From assembly GCF_913063425.1 (NCBI RefSeq), contig NZ_CAJXYK010000004.1:1-64000 (forward strand): DNA of 64,000 nucleotides, given 5' to 3'. The notes beneath the pieces are model-generated. The model saw nothing but the letters and a program-made list of their open reading frames with translations. It had not been told where the DNA came from and did no database searches. Each line of letters starts with the position of its first letter. The stretch's first letter is position 1. Below, piece by piece: positions 46,117 to 55,028 of the stretch. Origin of the DNA: an uncultured Thiohalocapsa sp. (lineage in GTDB: Bacteria > Pseudomonadota > Gammaproteobacteria > Chromatiales > Chromatiaceae). The position numbers and the translations under genes were made by a program.

Positions 46117-47429
46117 AGCATGGCCGAGCGCTTGATGCTGCCGTAGGCGTTCACCAGCGCGGCCGGGAGCTGGTCGGGCCGCAGGTCCAGCACCCGGCAG
46201 CCCAGGTGCTTGAGGCGCTCGTGCTGGCGTGTGCGTGCCTCCAGGTAGCCGTGGATGGCGTGAAAGCGCAGCGCGTCGGCCTGCGTGTGCACGGGGTCCG
46301 CCAGTGCCGCGTCCAGGGCCGCCTCCCGCAGGTTGGCCACCAGCACCAGGTGCTTGCGCCGCAGCACCGAGACGGCACGCAGCAGCTCGGGCTGGTCCTC
46401 GTCGCGGCTGTTGGTGAGGAGCACCACCAGGGCGCGGCGTGGCTGGCGCTGAAGCAGGGTCTGGGCCGCGGCCAGCGGGTCCGCGGCGGCCAGGGACGGC
46501 TGCAGGTCGAAGAGGTTGCGCAGCAGGCGCTGCACCGTATCCGGTGCACGTCGCGGCGGCAGCCAGCGCTCGCCGCCGCCGTAGGCGAGCAGGCCCACGG
46601 CGTCGCCCTGGCGCACCGCCACATAGGCCAACAGCAGCAGGGCGTTCAGGGCCTCGTCCAGGTGCGAGTGACCGGCGCGGTCGCAGTGGCGCATGCGCCG
46701 CCCGCAGTCGAGCAGGAACACCAGCCGCTGGTCGCGCTCGTCCTGATACTCGCGGGCGATGGGCTTGCGCATGCGCGAGGTGGCCTTCCAGTCGATCTGC
46801 CGCAGGCTGTCGCCGCGGCGGTACTCCCGCAACTGGTGGAATTCGGCGCCGATGCCGCGGCGGCGCTGCCGACGCACGCCGAGGCCCGCCAGATGGTCGC
46901 TTGCCGCGAGCAGCGTCCAGTGCCCGATCTCGGCGAAGTTCGGGTAGATGCGCACGGCCTGCGCCGGTCCCGTGCGCCGGCGCCGGCCCCACAGGCCAAG
47001 CGGCGAGTGGAGCCTGAGCTCGCAGCCGGCGAAATGCCGCAGGCCGCGGCTCGGCGCCCGGAGTCGATAGCTGAGCCTTGCGCGGTCGGCGGCTGTCAGG
47101 TCCAGGCGCGCGGGCAGGCCCGAGGTCTCGGCGTCCGGCGGGTGCAGATCGTGCAGATCGAGGCGCAGCCGCCGGGATGCGGCGTTGACCAGCGTCAGGT
47201 CCAGGTCGCACCAGACGCCCTGGGGCAGGATGCCGGCCACCCGGCGCTCGATCCGTGGTACGGGCGTGGCGAGCAGCAGCCACAGATCGGCGCCGGCGAG
47301 CCCCGCCAGCACCACCCCCGTCGCCTGCCAAGCCTGGAGCAGACCGGGCAGCCAGGCGGCGCCGAGGCCGATGGCCGTCCAGGCGCCTGCGGCGAGCAGC
47401 AGGGCCCGGCCGGGGCTCAAGCCGGCCAT
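46113..47429 (-). CDS. DUF58 protein (vWA-like)
   Basis: The 438-residue protein has two N-terminal hydrophobic segments (about 5-25, 35-55), a beta-rich region, and the DUF58 signature GAEFHQLREYRRGDSLRQIDWKATSR split across residues 195-220, followed by a von Willebrand A-like fold with FLLDCGRRMRHCD as the degenerate metal-site region. DUF58 proteins pair with MoxR ATPases; here moxR is the gene upstream, 24 bases away. The partnership suggests chaperoning or assembly of an envelope complex. Confidence 0.88.
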   Translation of the reverse strand: MAGLSPGRALLLAAGAWTAIGLGAAWLPGLLQAWQATGVVLAGLAGADLWLLLATPVPRIERRVAGILPQGVWCDLDLTLVNAASRRLRLDLHDLHPPDAETSGLPARLDLTAADRARLSYRLRAPSRGLRHFAGCELRLHSPLGLWGRRRRTGPAQAVRIYPNFAEIGHWTLLAASDHLAGLGVRRQRRRGIGAEFHQLREYRRGDSLRQIDWKATSRMRKPIAREYQDERDQRLVFLLDCGRRMRHCDRAGHSHLDEALNALLLLAYVAVRQGDAVGLLAYGGGERWLPPRRAPDTVQRLLRNLFDLQPSLAAADPLAAAQTLLQRQPRRALVVLLTNSRDEDQPELLRAVSVLRRKHLVLVANLREAALDAALADPVHTQADALRFHAIHGYLEARTRQHERLKHLGCRVLDLRPDQLPAALVNAYGSIKRSAML

Positions 47430-47453
47430 GGCCGCCTGCGGTGCGGTGCGGCC

Positions 47454-48440
47454 TCAGGCACGCGGGGCATCCACGGCCGCCAGCAGCTCCGCCAGCACGT
47501 CATCCGGCCGCCAGCCCTCGATCTCCAGCTCGGCGCCGAGGCGTACGCGGTGGCGCAGCACCGCCGGGGCCATGGCCTTGACATCGTCCGGGCTCACGTA
47601 GGCGTTGCCGGCGAGCAGCGCGTGGCCGCGCGCCGCCCGCACCAGGGCCACGGCGGCGCGGGTGCCGGCGCCGCTGTCGAGCCCCTGCCAGTCGCGCGTC
47701 GCCCGCACCAGCCGCAGGGCGTAGCCGAGCACCGCATCATCCAGCGTCAGCGCCGCCGCGGCGGCCTGCACCTCCAGCACCTGGGCCGGCGCCATCACTG
47801 CGCTGACGGCGGACAGGTCCAGCCCGTCGCCCACGCGGCCGGCGGTGACGGTGCGCACCACGCTGAGCTCGTCGTCGGCGCCCGGATAGTCGATGTAGGA
47901 TTTGAGCAAAAAGCGGTCCAGCTGCGCCAGCGGCAGGGGATAGGTGCCCTCCTGCTCGATGGGGTTCTGTGTGGCGAGCACCAGGAACGGCGGCGTCAGC
48001 GCCAGTGACTGCCCTTCGATGGTCACCTGCTGCTCCTGCATGGCCTCCAGCATCGCCGCCTGGGTCTTGGCCGGGGCGCGGTTGATCTCGTCACCGAGCA
48101 GCACGTTGCAGAACACCGGGCCGCGGCGGATGTGGAACTGCTCGCTCTGCATGTCGAAGATGGCGTGCCCGGTGATGTCGGCGGGCATCAGGTCCGGCGT
48201 GAACTGCACCCGCGCGAAGCGTCCGCCGAGGGCCTGGGCCAGCGCCCGCACCAGCAGCGTCTTGCCCATGCCGGGCAGCCCCTCCAGCAGCACATGGCCG
48301 GCGGCGGCAAGGGCCACCACCACCTCGCGCACCACCTGCCGCTGGCCCAGCACGGCGCGGTTCACTTGCGCTTCGACCTGGGTCAGGGCGTCGCGGGCGG
48401 CGGCGAGCTGCTCCGCCGGGGGTGGGGTCGCTGTGGTCAT
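47454..48440 (-). CDS. MoxR-family AAA+ ATPase
   Basis: The 328-residue protein has Walker A LLEGLPGMGKT (about 50-60), the MoxR block FTPDLMPADITGH, Walker B NVLLGDEINRAPAKTQ, sensor VLATQNPIEQEGTYPLP and arginine finger LDRFLLK. MoxR ATPases act as chaperones for vWA-domain proteins. ATG 48440 is selected because it overlaps the stop of the DUF4350 gene by 4 bases; an open frame continues upstream without conservation. Confidence 0.93.
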   Translation of the reverse strand: MTTATPPPAEQLAAARDALTQVEAQVNRAVLGQRQVVREVVVALAAAGHVLLEGLPGMGKTLLVRALAQALGGRFARVQFTPDLMPADITGHAIFDMQSEQFHIRRGPVFCNVLLGDEINRAPAKTQAAMLEAMQEQQVTIEGQSLALTPPFLVLATQNPIEQEGTYPLPLAQLDRFLLKSYIDYPGADDELSVVRTVTAGRVGDGLDLSAVSAVMAPAQVLEVQAAAAALTLDDAVLGYALRLVRATRDWQGLDSGAGTRAAVALVRAARGHALLAGNAYVSPDDVKAMAPAVLRHRVRLGAELEIEGWRPDDVLAELLAAVDAPRA

Positions 48441-49654
48441 GGGGTGATGCGTGCGTGCTTGCTTGTCGGTGTATGCGGGGGCGCGGTGCCGGCGGCCGGC
48501 GGCCGCGCCCGGGCCAGGCGCTGCAGCGTCGCGGTGACGTGCAGGAGTCCCGCCGTGTCGCCCACCGGGCCGTAGAGCGCCGCCTGCACCTGGGCCGCCT
48601 TGAGCCCGGTCCGGGCGGCGATACGCTCCGCCCGACCGGCCGCGTCGAGCTGCTTCAGCTGCGGGTGCCGCCCGAGCCAGCGGCGCTCCAGCCGGCGCCG
48701 GGTCTGGGCCACAAGCAGCCCACCGCGCCCGTGGCGCCAGCCGAAGTCGCCCGCCGCCTGCAGGTGCTCCAGCAGATCGCGTCGGCCGGTGTCGGGTGCC
48801 GGCAGCAGTGGGCCGAGGCGCCGGCCCAGGTGCCACAGCAGCAGCACCAGCAGCAGCGCCGCGGAGACGACGGCCGCCGGGGCGGTGCGCCACAGCAGGG
48901 CGGGCAGCGACGGCACCGAGACATCGTGCAGCAGCCGGACGGCGTCGCGGTTCGCGGTGAGCAGTGCCAGCGCCAGGGCGTGGTCATGCGCGCCGATGCC
49001 GGTGTTGCGCAGCCACTCGGTGTCGCTCACCACGATCAGCCGGCCGGCGCCCACGGCGTAGATGATGAGCCTTGCCCGGCCGTCGGCGCTGGCCTCGCCC
49101 ACGGCGCGGCCGTGGCGGTCTTCCAGGTACCAGGTGGGCTCGAAGGCGATGCGCAGGGGCTGCGACTGGTCCGGCAGCCGCAGCTCGGCGACGACTTCAT
49201 CGGTGCTTGCCGCCGCGGCATCGCGCCGCAGCACGGCGCCGAAGCGGGTCAGAAACTGTGTCTCCTGCGACCTGTCCGCGTCGCCGTCGAGATGCACCGC
49301 CTCCACCAGCAGGTGCCCGCCGGCGCTGAGCCATGCGTGCAGTCGCTCGCGGCGGGCCGCGTTCAGCACCGGCAGGCCATCGATGATGATCATGTCCGCG
49401 GCGCCCGGCAGTTGGCGCAGCAGCGTGCGGCCCTGGTCGCTGCGGGCATCGACGCCGCTTGCGGTCAGGAAGCGCTCGGCGGCCAGGAAGGGATTGGCAC
49501 GGGCCTGCGCCGAGGCGCCCGTCGGGACCTCACGCACCCGGCGCTCGAAGTGCTCCGTGAACCAGAGCCAGCCGCCGAGGGCGAGCACGGCCCCGACCAC
49601 CCAGAGCACCCAGGCGGCACCGCTGGAGGCCCGGTGGCGACGGGGCTCAGCCAC
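48437..49654 (-). CDS. DUF4350 membrane protein
   Basis: The 405-residue protein has an N-terminal helix (about 12-33), a periplasmic DUF4350 domain (FLTASGVDARSDQG, MIIIDGLPVLNAARRERL, GRLIVVSDTEWLRN) resembling a class I glutamine-amidotransferase-like fold, and a second helix near 255-280 followed by a cytoplasmic tail. It overlaps both neighbours, showing tight coupling in the MoxR operon. Function unknown. Confidence 0.82.
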   Translation of the reverse strand: MAEPRRHRASSGAAWVLWVVGAVLALGGWLWFTEHFERRVREVPTGASAQARANPFLAAERFLTASGVDARSDQGRTLLRQLPGAADMIIIDGLPVLNAARRERLHAWLSAGGHLLVEAVHLDGDADRSQETQFLTRFGAVLRRDAAAASTDEVVAELRLPDQSQPLRIAFEPTWYLEDRHGRAVGEASADGRARLIIYAVGAGRLIVVSDTEWLRNTGIGAHDHALALALLTANRDAVRLLHDVSVPSLPALLWRTAPAAVVSAALLLVLLLWHLGRRLGPLLPAPDTGRRDLLEHLQAAGDFGWRHGRGGLLVAQTRRRLERRWLGRHPQLKQLDAAGRAERIAARTGLKAAQVQAALYGPVGDTAGLLHVTATLQRLARARPPAAGTAPPHTPTSKHARITP

Positions 49655-51095
49655 GGCCGCCCGCCGGCGCGAAGGTGTCCTGATCCTGGAGCAGCGCGGT
49701 GACCGCGGCGGGCTCGAGCGGCCGGTGCCCGTAGGCCACCGCCTGCCAGGCGCCCACCACTTGCTCCAGGTAGGCCAGCCGTCGCGGCTCGCCGAGCCTG
49801 CGTGCCGCGCGCAGGCAGTCCTGCTCGGTGGCGCTGTCCGGCAGCTCCACGCCCGCGGCGCGCAGGTGGCGCAGCTGCTCGCGGTAGAGCAGGGCCAGGG
49901 CGGCGCGGACGTCGCCCGCGGCGAGCAGCCGCCGCACTGCCGCCGGCAGGTCCGCGGGCGGCGGCCCGGCGTCTGCCTCCGCAGGCGCGACCTGCGCGCC
50001 CGGCTGCTCCGCCGGCGCGCTGTGCTGTCGGCGCCCTGCGGCCAGGTCCCGGACCAGGGGCAGGGCCAGCAGGGCCAGGGCCACGGCAGCGGCGATGAGC
50101 AGCAGCCATTTCATGCCTTCCGCCAGCGCCTGGATGAGCCAGGCGGGCAACTGCGCCTGCACCCGCGGCTCGTCCGGCTGCGCGTCGTCATCCCCCACAT
50201 AGACCCAGACCTGTGCCTCCCGGGTACCGCCGAAGTCCGGGTGGGCCAGGACGGCCTCGATGCGCGCTTCGGCCTCGTCGCTGGTCATGGTCGTCGCCGT
50301 GCCGGAGGCCGGCAGCAGCACCGCCAGCAGCAGTACGGCGGTGCTGCCGGGCCGCAGGCGGCCCGTGCGGCGTGTGGCCCGGGCACGGCGGAAGGCCAGC
50401 TCCAGGTCCCAGGCCTCCAGCTCCGTGCGCCGGCCGAGATACAGCGCAAAGCCCGCAGCGACGTAGCAGGGCGCGATGACGGACATGGCGAGCACCATGC
50501 CCAGGCTCGCGATCCAATAGGGTGCGGAGCCGGTGTCGAAGATGGCCGCTTCCAGGTCCGGCGTGGGCAGCCCCTCCGGCACCAGGAAGGCGAGCAGCAG
50601 CAGCCCCGAGAGCCAGAGGATGGCCTCCAGGTGGACGCAGACCAGGGTGAGCCAGCCGGCGGCGCCGGTGCGCAGCACCCGCAGCCGCTGCCCGCGGGCG
50701 CCGCCGCGGGGGGCCTCCAGCAGGGTCACGGCCATGTTGAAGCTGCGCCCCATGCCGATGCGCCGCCACAGGAGCTGCGGCCACAGCCGCGGCGGCAGGG
50801 CCCGCGGCAGGCTGCGGGCCGCGGCGGGCAGGGCGAGCTGCTCGCCGAACAGCGCGCGGCTCAGCCAGTGGAGCGGCAGCGCCTCGAAGGCGGGCTTGCA
50901 CCACCACACCAGCAGCAGCCACAGGTCCGGATGGCGGTGCAGCGGGACGAGCGCCGCCAGCGCCAGCGGCGCAGCGGTGAGCCACCAGCACAGCCACAGG
51001 GGCAGGAACCAGGTGCGCGCCAGCGCGAAGCCCAGGTCGATGCTCTCCCAGGGGCTGCGGGGGCGTGCCGTGGCGGTCATGCGGCTCAGGTCCAT
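49647..51095 (-). CDS. DUF4129-containing membrane protein
   Basis: The 482-residue protein has about six hydrophobic segments spread over residues 25-330 and a C-terminal DUF4129 domain (LYREQLRHLRAAGVELPDSATEQDCLR, in two halves, ending near YGHRP). The start at 51095 overlaps the previous gene's end by 10 bases; ATG 51080 is an alternative. Function is unknown; DUF4129 is often encoded with MoxR and DUF58. Confidence 0.8.
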   Translation of the reverse strand: MDLSRMTATARPRSPWESIDLGFALARTWFLPLWLCWWLTAAPLALAALVPLHRHPDLWLLLVWWCKPAFEALPLHWLSRALFGEQLALPAAARSLPRALPPRLWPQLLWRRIGMGRSFNMAVTLLEAPRGGARGQRLRVLRTGAAGWLTLVCVHLEAILWLSGLLLLAFLVPEGLPTPDLEAAIFDTGSAPYWIASLGMVLAMSVIAPCYVAAGFALYLGRRTELEAWDLELAFRRARATRRTGRLRPGSTAVLLLAVLLPASGTATTMTSDEAEARIEAVLAHPDFGGTREAQVWVYVGDDDAQPDEPRVQAQLPAWLIQALAEGMKWLLLIAAAVALALLALPLVRDLAAGRRQHSAPAEQPGAQVAPAEADAGPPPADLPAAVRRLLAAGDVRAALALLYREQLRHLRAAGVELPDSATEQDCLRAARRLGEPRRLAYLEQVVGAWQAVAYGHRPLEPAAVTALLQDQDTFAPAGGRG

Positions 51096-52177
51096 GGCCG
51101 GGCTCCGGTGGCGTGTGCCTGCCGCGGGCGCTGGCTTTGCGCCTGCTGTACGCGACCGGGCTGCGCCGCCGCGCGCTGCCAAGGGTCGTGTTTGTCAGGC
51201 GCTGCCGTGCCGCGCCCGGCGAGCAGCAGATAGGCGCCCACCAGCAGCCAGCCGGCCGCGCCGACGCCGTACTTCACCGCCGGCGGCACCCCGGCGGTGG
51301 CGGACCAGAAGGCCTCCACCACCGCCGCCAGCACCAGCAGCGCCATGGCCCCCAGCACCAGCGGCACCGCCTCCGCGGCACGCACGCGCAGGGCCGCGCT
51401 GCGGGTGCGGCGGCCGGGTGCCAGCAGGGCGCTGCCGAGCAGCAGCCCGGCGGTGCCGGCGACGGCGATGCCGGTGAGCTCCAGGCTGCTGTGACCGCTG
51501 ACGAAGGACCAGAAGGGCGTGCCGAAGCCGAGCTGGGTCAGGTGCCCGGCCACGGCGCCGATGACGAGCCCGTTCATCACCAGCACGAAGCCGCTGCCCG
51601 CGCCGGCAAGCAGGCCCCAGGCGAAGGTGCGCAGGGCAATGCCGACATTGTTCCAGACATAGAACCCGAACATCTTCACGTCCTCGTCCGCCTGGCGGGC
51701 GGGGGTGCGGCCGGGCTTGTCGTTGGTGGGGTCGTACATGGACTCGTACTGCGCCACCTGCTCGCCGTCGAGCAGGCTGTGGATCAGCGTCGGGTCAGCG
51801 GCGCAGGCGAGGCCCATGGCGAGCATGGGGCCGAAGAAGAGCGCACTGGCGAGCCAGAACAGCCCGGCATGGCGGCGCAGGGCCTGCGGAAAGCCGCGGG
51901 CGGCGAAATCCACCAGCAGGCGCGGCCAGTGCGGGCGCGGGCGATAGAGCTGACGGTAGCCGCGGCGCACGAGCGTGTGCAGCCGGGACACGAGCCCGGG
52001 GCTGTAGCCGCGCGCGCGGGCTATGGCGTAATGGCCGCTCACGGCGCGCAGCAGCCGGGGCAGCCGCTGCACCGGTACGGCCGGGCCCGGCGGGCGCCGC
52101 GCCTCCAGCGCCGCCAGCAGTGTCTCCAGGCGGCGCCAGGTGCCGGCGTGGGTCGCCTCGAAGACCTGTTGTCTCAT
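51086..52177 (-). CDS. SpoIIM-like stage II sporulation protein M family
   Basis: The 363-residue integral membrane protein has several helices after residue 90 (LFWLASALFFGPMLAMGLA, VGIALRTFAWGLLAGAGSG, FVSGHSSLELTGIAVAGTAG), matching the SpoIIM/DUF95 family. The gene name does not imply sporulation here; the family is widespread beside MoxR-DUF58 in Gram-negatives. ATG 52177 overlaps the RDD gene's stop by four bases. Confidence 0.85.
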   Translation of the reverse strand: MRQQVFEATHAGTWRRLETLLAALEARRPPGPAVPVQRLPRLLRAVSGHYAIARARGYSPGLVSRLHTLVRRGYRQLYRPRPHWPRLLVDFAARGFPQALRRHAGLFWLASALFFGPMLAMGLACAADPTLIHSLLDGEQVAQYESMYDPTNDKPGRTPARQADEDVKMFGFYVWNNVGIALRTFAWGLLAGAGSGFVLVMNGLVIGAVAGHLTQLGFGTPFWSFVSGHSSLELTGIAVAGTAGLLLGSALLAPGRRTRSAALRVRAAEAVPLVLGAMALLVLAAVVEAFWSATAGVPPAVKYGVGAAGWLLVGAYLLLAGRGTAAPDKHDPWQRAAAQPGRVQQAQSQRPRQAHATGARPWT

Positions 52178-52986
52178 GGCGCGCGCTCGCCCGCGGCGGT
52201 GCTGGCGGCGGTGCTGGCGCCGGCCGGCGCAGCCTGCGGCGCGGTTGCGGCAGCCGGCGGCGTGTCCACCGCCGACTTGCCGCGGCTGATCCAGTTGGCG
52301 ACGCCGAGCAGCGTCGCCGCGGGATCGGCGTCCGCTGTGGCTCGGGTGTCGAAGCCGGCCAGGGCCGCGAGCTCGGCACGTCGGGCCGGTGACAGCCGCG
52401 GGCTGCGCTCGGCGAAGGCGAGCACAGCCTGCTGCGTGGCCAGGTCCAGCGGCACCGGCGGTGGCAGCGGCGGATGGGCCGGCAATGTCGCCGGCAGCGG
52501 CGGCTCGCGGTGGATCACCAGGGTCCCGGCGGCGAGGTCGCCGAGCCGGCGGAAGTCCCGGTCCACCAGGCAGGCCACCAGTCCGACGCCATAGAGCACC
52601 GGCAGAAAGTCCACGCCCCGCAGCAGGTTGCGGAGCAGCGATGCGGACGGCGCCACCGGGGTGCCGTCGGCGTGGACCACCAGGAGCCCCATGGCCCGCT
52701 TGCCGGGCGTGGCGCCGCGGTGCAGCTCGAAGAACACCGGATAGAGCCACTCCAGCAGAAACAGCGCGAGCAGCAGCAGGCCGGTGCCGATGCCGGCGAG
52801 GCCGGCGAGCGGTGTCAGGGCCAGATAGACGCCGCCGCGAATGGCGAGATCGATACCGAAGGCGAGCGCACGGGGCACGGGCCCGGCGAGGCGGAGCGTG
52901 ATCTCGACGCCTTCCGGGGTCTCGCGGCGGCGCAGCGTGTCAATGGCGCCCCCCGCGGCCTGGTCCTCGACCTCCGGCTCCGTCAT
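52174..52986 (-). CDS. RDD-family membrane protein
   Basis: The 270-residue protein has the RDD hallmarks: about three helices in residues 40-165, with GIDLAIRGGVYLALTPLAG, the FELHRGATPGKRAMGLLVV motif and FLPVLYGVGLVACLVDRDFRRLGD. Some RDD proteins are sodium/proton antiporters, others of unknown role. It is the first gene of the minus-strand MoxR operon; 20 bases separate it from the chorismate-lyase-like gene. Confidence 0.85.
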   Translation of the reverse strand: MTEPEVEDQAAGGAIDTLRRRETPEGVEITLRLAGPVPRALAFGIDLAIRGGVYLALTPLAGLAGIGTGLLLLALFLLEWLYPVFFELHRGATPGKRAMGLLVVHADGTPVAPSASLLRNLLRGVDFLPVLYGVGLVACLVDRDFRRLGDLAAGTLVIHREPPLPATLPAHPPLPPPVPLDLATQQAVLAFAERSPRLSPARRAELAALAGFDTRATADADPAATLLGVANWISRGKSAVDTPPAAATAPQAAPAGASTAASTAAGERAP

Positions 52987-53006
52987 GCCTGCTTCCGGCT
53001 GCGGCC

Positions 53007-53591
53007 TCAGCGGTACAGCGGCAGCGGGAAGGTCTCGGTGATGAGGATCACCGGCTCGCCCGCGATGATGATGCGATAGGTGCGGAACACCGCCTTATCG
53101 GCGTCGCTGTCCGGCTCGATGCCGACCTCCAGCACCTCCCGGTAGCTCTCCAGCCCGCTGTCGCGGATGAGTGCGCCGATGCCGATCTCGCGGTCGATGA
53201 GCCGTCTGCGGAACTGGGCCGGGATGAGCCCGGTGCGGATCACGGAGAAGGCATTGGCGAAGGCCTTGCCGCTGTGCGCCCCGCGCAGCCGGGCACGGCG
53301 CACCATAATGCGCTCGCCGCGCTCGATGTGGACCCAGGGGATGTCGTCGGCGGCCTCGACGAACTCCTGGCGCAGGGTGTCCACCACCACCGGCTCCCAG
53401 AAATAGGCCTCGATGATCTTGGTGACCGTGCCGTCCGTCACCAGCAGCGCCCGCAGGAAGGGCGGCAGGCTCGCGATGGCCACGGGCTCCCCCGTGTCGC
53501 TCTGGATGGTGCCGTTGTGCACGAAGCCCTCGCAGCGGAACGGATTCGGGCCCGTGTGCGGCAGGGTTCTGCGATAGTAGCGCTCGACCAT
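53007..53591 (-). CDS. chorismate-lyase-like protein (UbiC/DUF98 type)
   Basis: The 194-residue protein has the UbiC-like alpha/beta fold pattern: LPPFLRALLVTDGTVTKIIEAYF, VHIERGERIMVRRARL, and the C-terminal YRIIIAGEPVILITETFPLPLY. It resembles DUF98 chorismate pyruvate-lyase relatives that supply 4-hydroxybenzoate, for ubiquinone or pigment synthesis. The expected Arg and Glu ligands (RRA, TETFP) are present, but activity is inferred. No ubiA is next to it. Confidence 0.75.
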   Translation of the reverse strand: MVERYYRRTLPHTGPNPFRCEGFVHNGTIQSDTGEPVAIASLPPFLRALLVTDGTVTKIIEAYFWEPVVVDTLRQEFVEAADDIPWVHIERGERIMVRRARLRGAHSGKAFANAFSVIRTGLIPAQFRRRLIDREIGIGALIRDSGLESYREVLEVGIEPDSDADKAVFRTYRIIIAGEPVILITETFPLPLYR

Positions 53592-53604
53592 GGCGCGGCA
53601 GTGC

Positions 53605-54186
53605 TCAGGGCAATTTCATGATGAACAACACCCGGGTGCTCGGCGGCAGATGCTGACTGCGGTCGGTGGCCAGGTCCAGGCGATGCCGGTGCTGATCGTC
53701 CGGCAGGTGCTTGAGCGGACCGTGCCCGGTGGGTGTGTGGCGGTTGCGCAGCACCGGCGCCTCGCTCTCGCCGCGCACGCGGTGGTCGTGGTCGCGGCTG
53801 CCGAGGCGCTGGCCCACCGCCAGTGGGTCTGTGGTGCCGAGCAGCATGCGCCCGCGCAGGTCCGGTGTGCCCCTGGTGCCGTCGCAGATGGCCCAGCCGC
53901 GCTCGGCGAGCCAGTCGCGCAGCGCAGCATCGCTGCCCGTGAAGCCGCTCCCTGCGGGCACGAAGGCGATGATGCTGCCGGCGGGCAGGGTCGTTGGCGC
54001 CGGTGTCGTGGCCGCACGCGCTGGGGTCGGTGAGGGTGCATCCGCGCCCGCCGCTTCAAGCGGCTGCGCCGCCGCGCTGCCCCAGCCGGCGAGGCCGGCC
54101 GTGAGCAACAACGGCGCCGCAACGACTCGTGTGCGGCGTCGGACCCGCGAGCGCCGCCGCTGCCGGGTGGTCAGTACGCCTTGCAT
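53605..54186 (-). CDS. secreted protein with phage tail-collar-like domain
   Basis: The 193-residue protein has an Arg-rich N-terminus and signal peptide (VVAAPLLLTAGLAGWGSAAA), an Ala/Pro/Thr-rich linker, and from about residue 65 a collar-like domain: LPAGSIIAFVPAGSGF, RGWAICDGTRGTPDLRGRMLLG, then a His/Asp-rich end with GSRDHDHRV and LPPSTRVLFIMKLP. This pattern is that of phage tail-collar domains, but no phage gene is near and the signal peptide points to export. ATG 54186 avoids overlap with trmH; upstream Met codons are in frame. Confidence 0.7.
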   Translation of the reverse strand: MQGVLTTRQRRRSRVRRRTRVVAAPLLLTAGLAGWGSAAAQPLEAAGADAPSPTPARAATTPAPTTLPAGSIIAFVPAGSGFTGSDAALRDWLAERGWAICDGTRGTPDLRGRMLLGTTDPLAVGQRLGSRDHDHRVRGESEAPVLRNRHTPTGHGPLKHLPDDQHRHRLDLATDRSQHLPPSTRVLFIMKLP

Positions 54187-54253
54187 GGAAGGGGATGGCA
54201 GTGTCAAGCCGGTCTGGGTGCCGCGAGCGGGGTTGAGGATTGGGGAGTATGAC

Positions 54254-54778
54254 ATGAGCAGAAAGCGCAGCCGGCTCGACGCGCACGCGCGCTTCGAGCG
54301 CGAGCGCCGGCGCAACCTGCTGGCGCAGCCCGGCCCCGGCGAGTTGATCCTGGTGCTGGATCATCTCAAGCCCGGGTTCAATGTGGCAAAGATCTTCCGC
54401 TCCGCACAGGCCTTCGGTGTGCGCGAGATCCACCTGATCGACATCGGCCCCTTCGATCCGGCACCCGCCAAAGGCGCTCTGCGGGCGGTGCCGGCGCGGT
54501 TCTTCGCCGGTCTCGACGAGAGCCTGCGTCGGCTGCGGGCCGATGATTATTGCGCATTTCGGCTGCTCGCCGACGGCGGCGAGGCCATGCAGCGCGCCCG
54601 CCTGCCAGGGCGGTCGGCCTTTGTGCTCGGGCACGAGGAATTCGGCTTGAGTGCGGCGGCTGCCGATCTGCCGGCGCTCAGCATCGTACACCCTGGGGCA
54701 ATGCAGAGCCTCAACGTCAGTGTGGCCGCGAGCATTGCGATGTACGAGTATTGCCGACAACATCCGGGGCCTGACTGA
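54254..54778 (+). CDS. SpoU/TrmH-family RNA 2'-O-methyltransferase
   Basis: The 174-residue protein has the SPOUT knot motifs NVAKIFRSAQAFGV (motif 1 Arg), FVLGHEEFGLS (motif 2) and HPGAMQSLNVSVAASIAMYEY (motif 3). It methylates a 2'-OH in tRNA or rRNA using S-adenosylmethionine; the exact target is not readable because the short form lacks an N-terminal substrate domain. ATG 54254 is the first Met in the conserved frame. Confidence 0.9.
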   Translation: MSRKRSRLDAHARFERERRRNLLAQPGPGELILVLDHLKPGFNVAKIFRSAQAFGVREIHLIDIGPFDPAPAKGALRAVPARFFAGLDESLRRLRADDYCAFRLLADGGEAMQRARLPGRSAFVLGHEEFGLSAAAADLPALSIVHPGAMQSLNVSVAASIAMYEYCRQHPGPD

Positions 54779-54979
54779 GTGGGTGTTGCAGGTAAGCGAC
54801 AGAGTCCGTGGTATCGAGGCACACGGCACCATCGGGACTCCCCCGGTGCGCTCATGCAAGCAGCGCAATCCACCGGTGCATCGGAGTTTCGGCGGCTCTT
54901 TGGCCGGACGTTGTTGCGACACGACGCTGTTCGATTCTGCTAACATTCGCCGCCGAGGGTTCGGACCGGCCCTTGTCCT

Positions 54980-55008
54980 GTGATATAAATCAAATTGCCG
55001 ATCGGCAA
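54980..55008 (+). promoter_or_regulatory. FNR-like site and palindrome upstream of lpp
   Basis: GTGATATAAATCAA (54980-54993) matches the FNR/Dnr consensus TTGAT-N4-ATCAA in nine of ten positions. It is followed at once by the perfect palindrome TTGCCGATCGGCAA (54995-55008), about 20 bases before the lpp start. If both are operators, lpp transcription could respond to oxygen or redox state; the position so near the start codon favours repression rather than classical activation. Confidence 0.35.
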
Positions 55009-55028
55009 CCTCAAACGGAGAAACCGCT

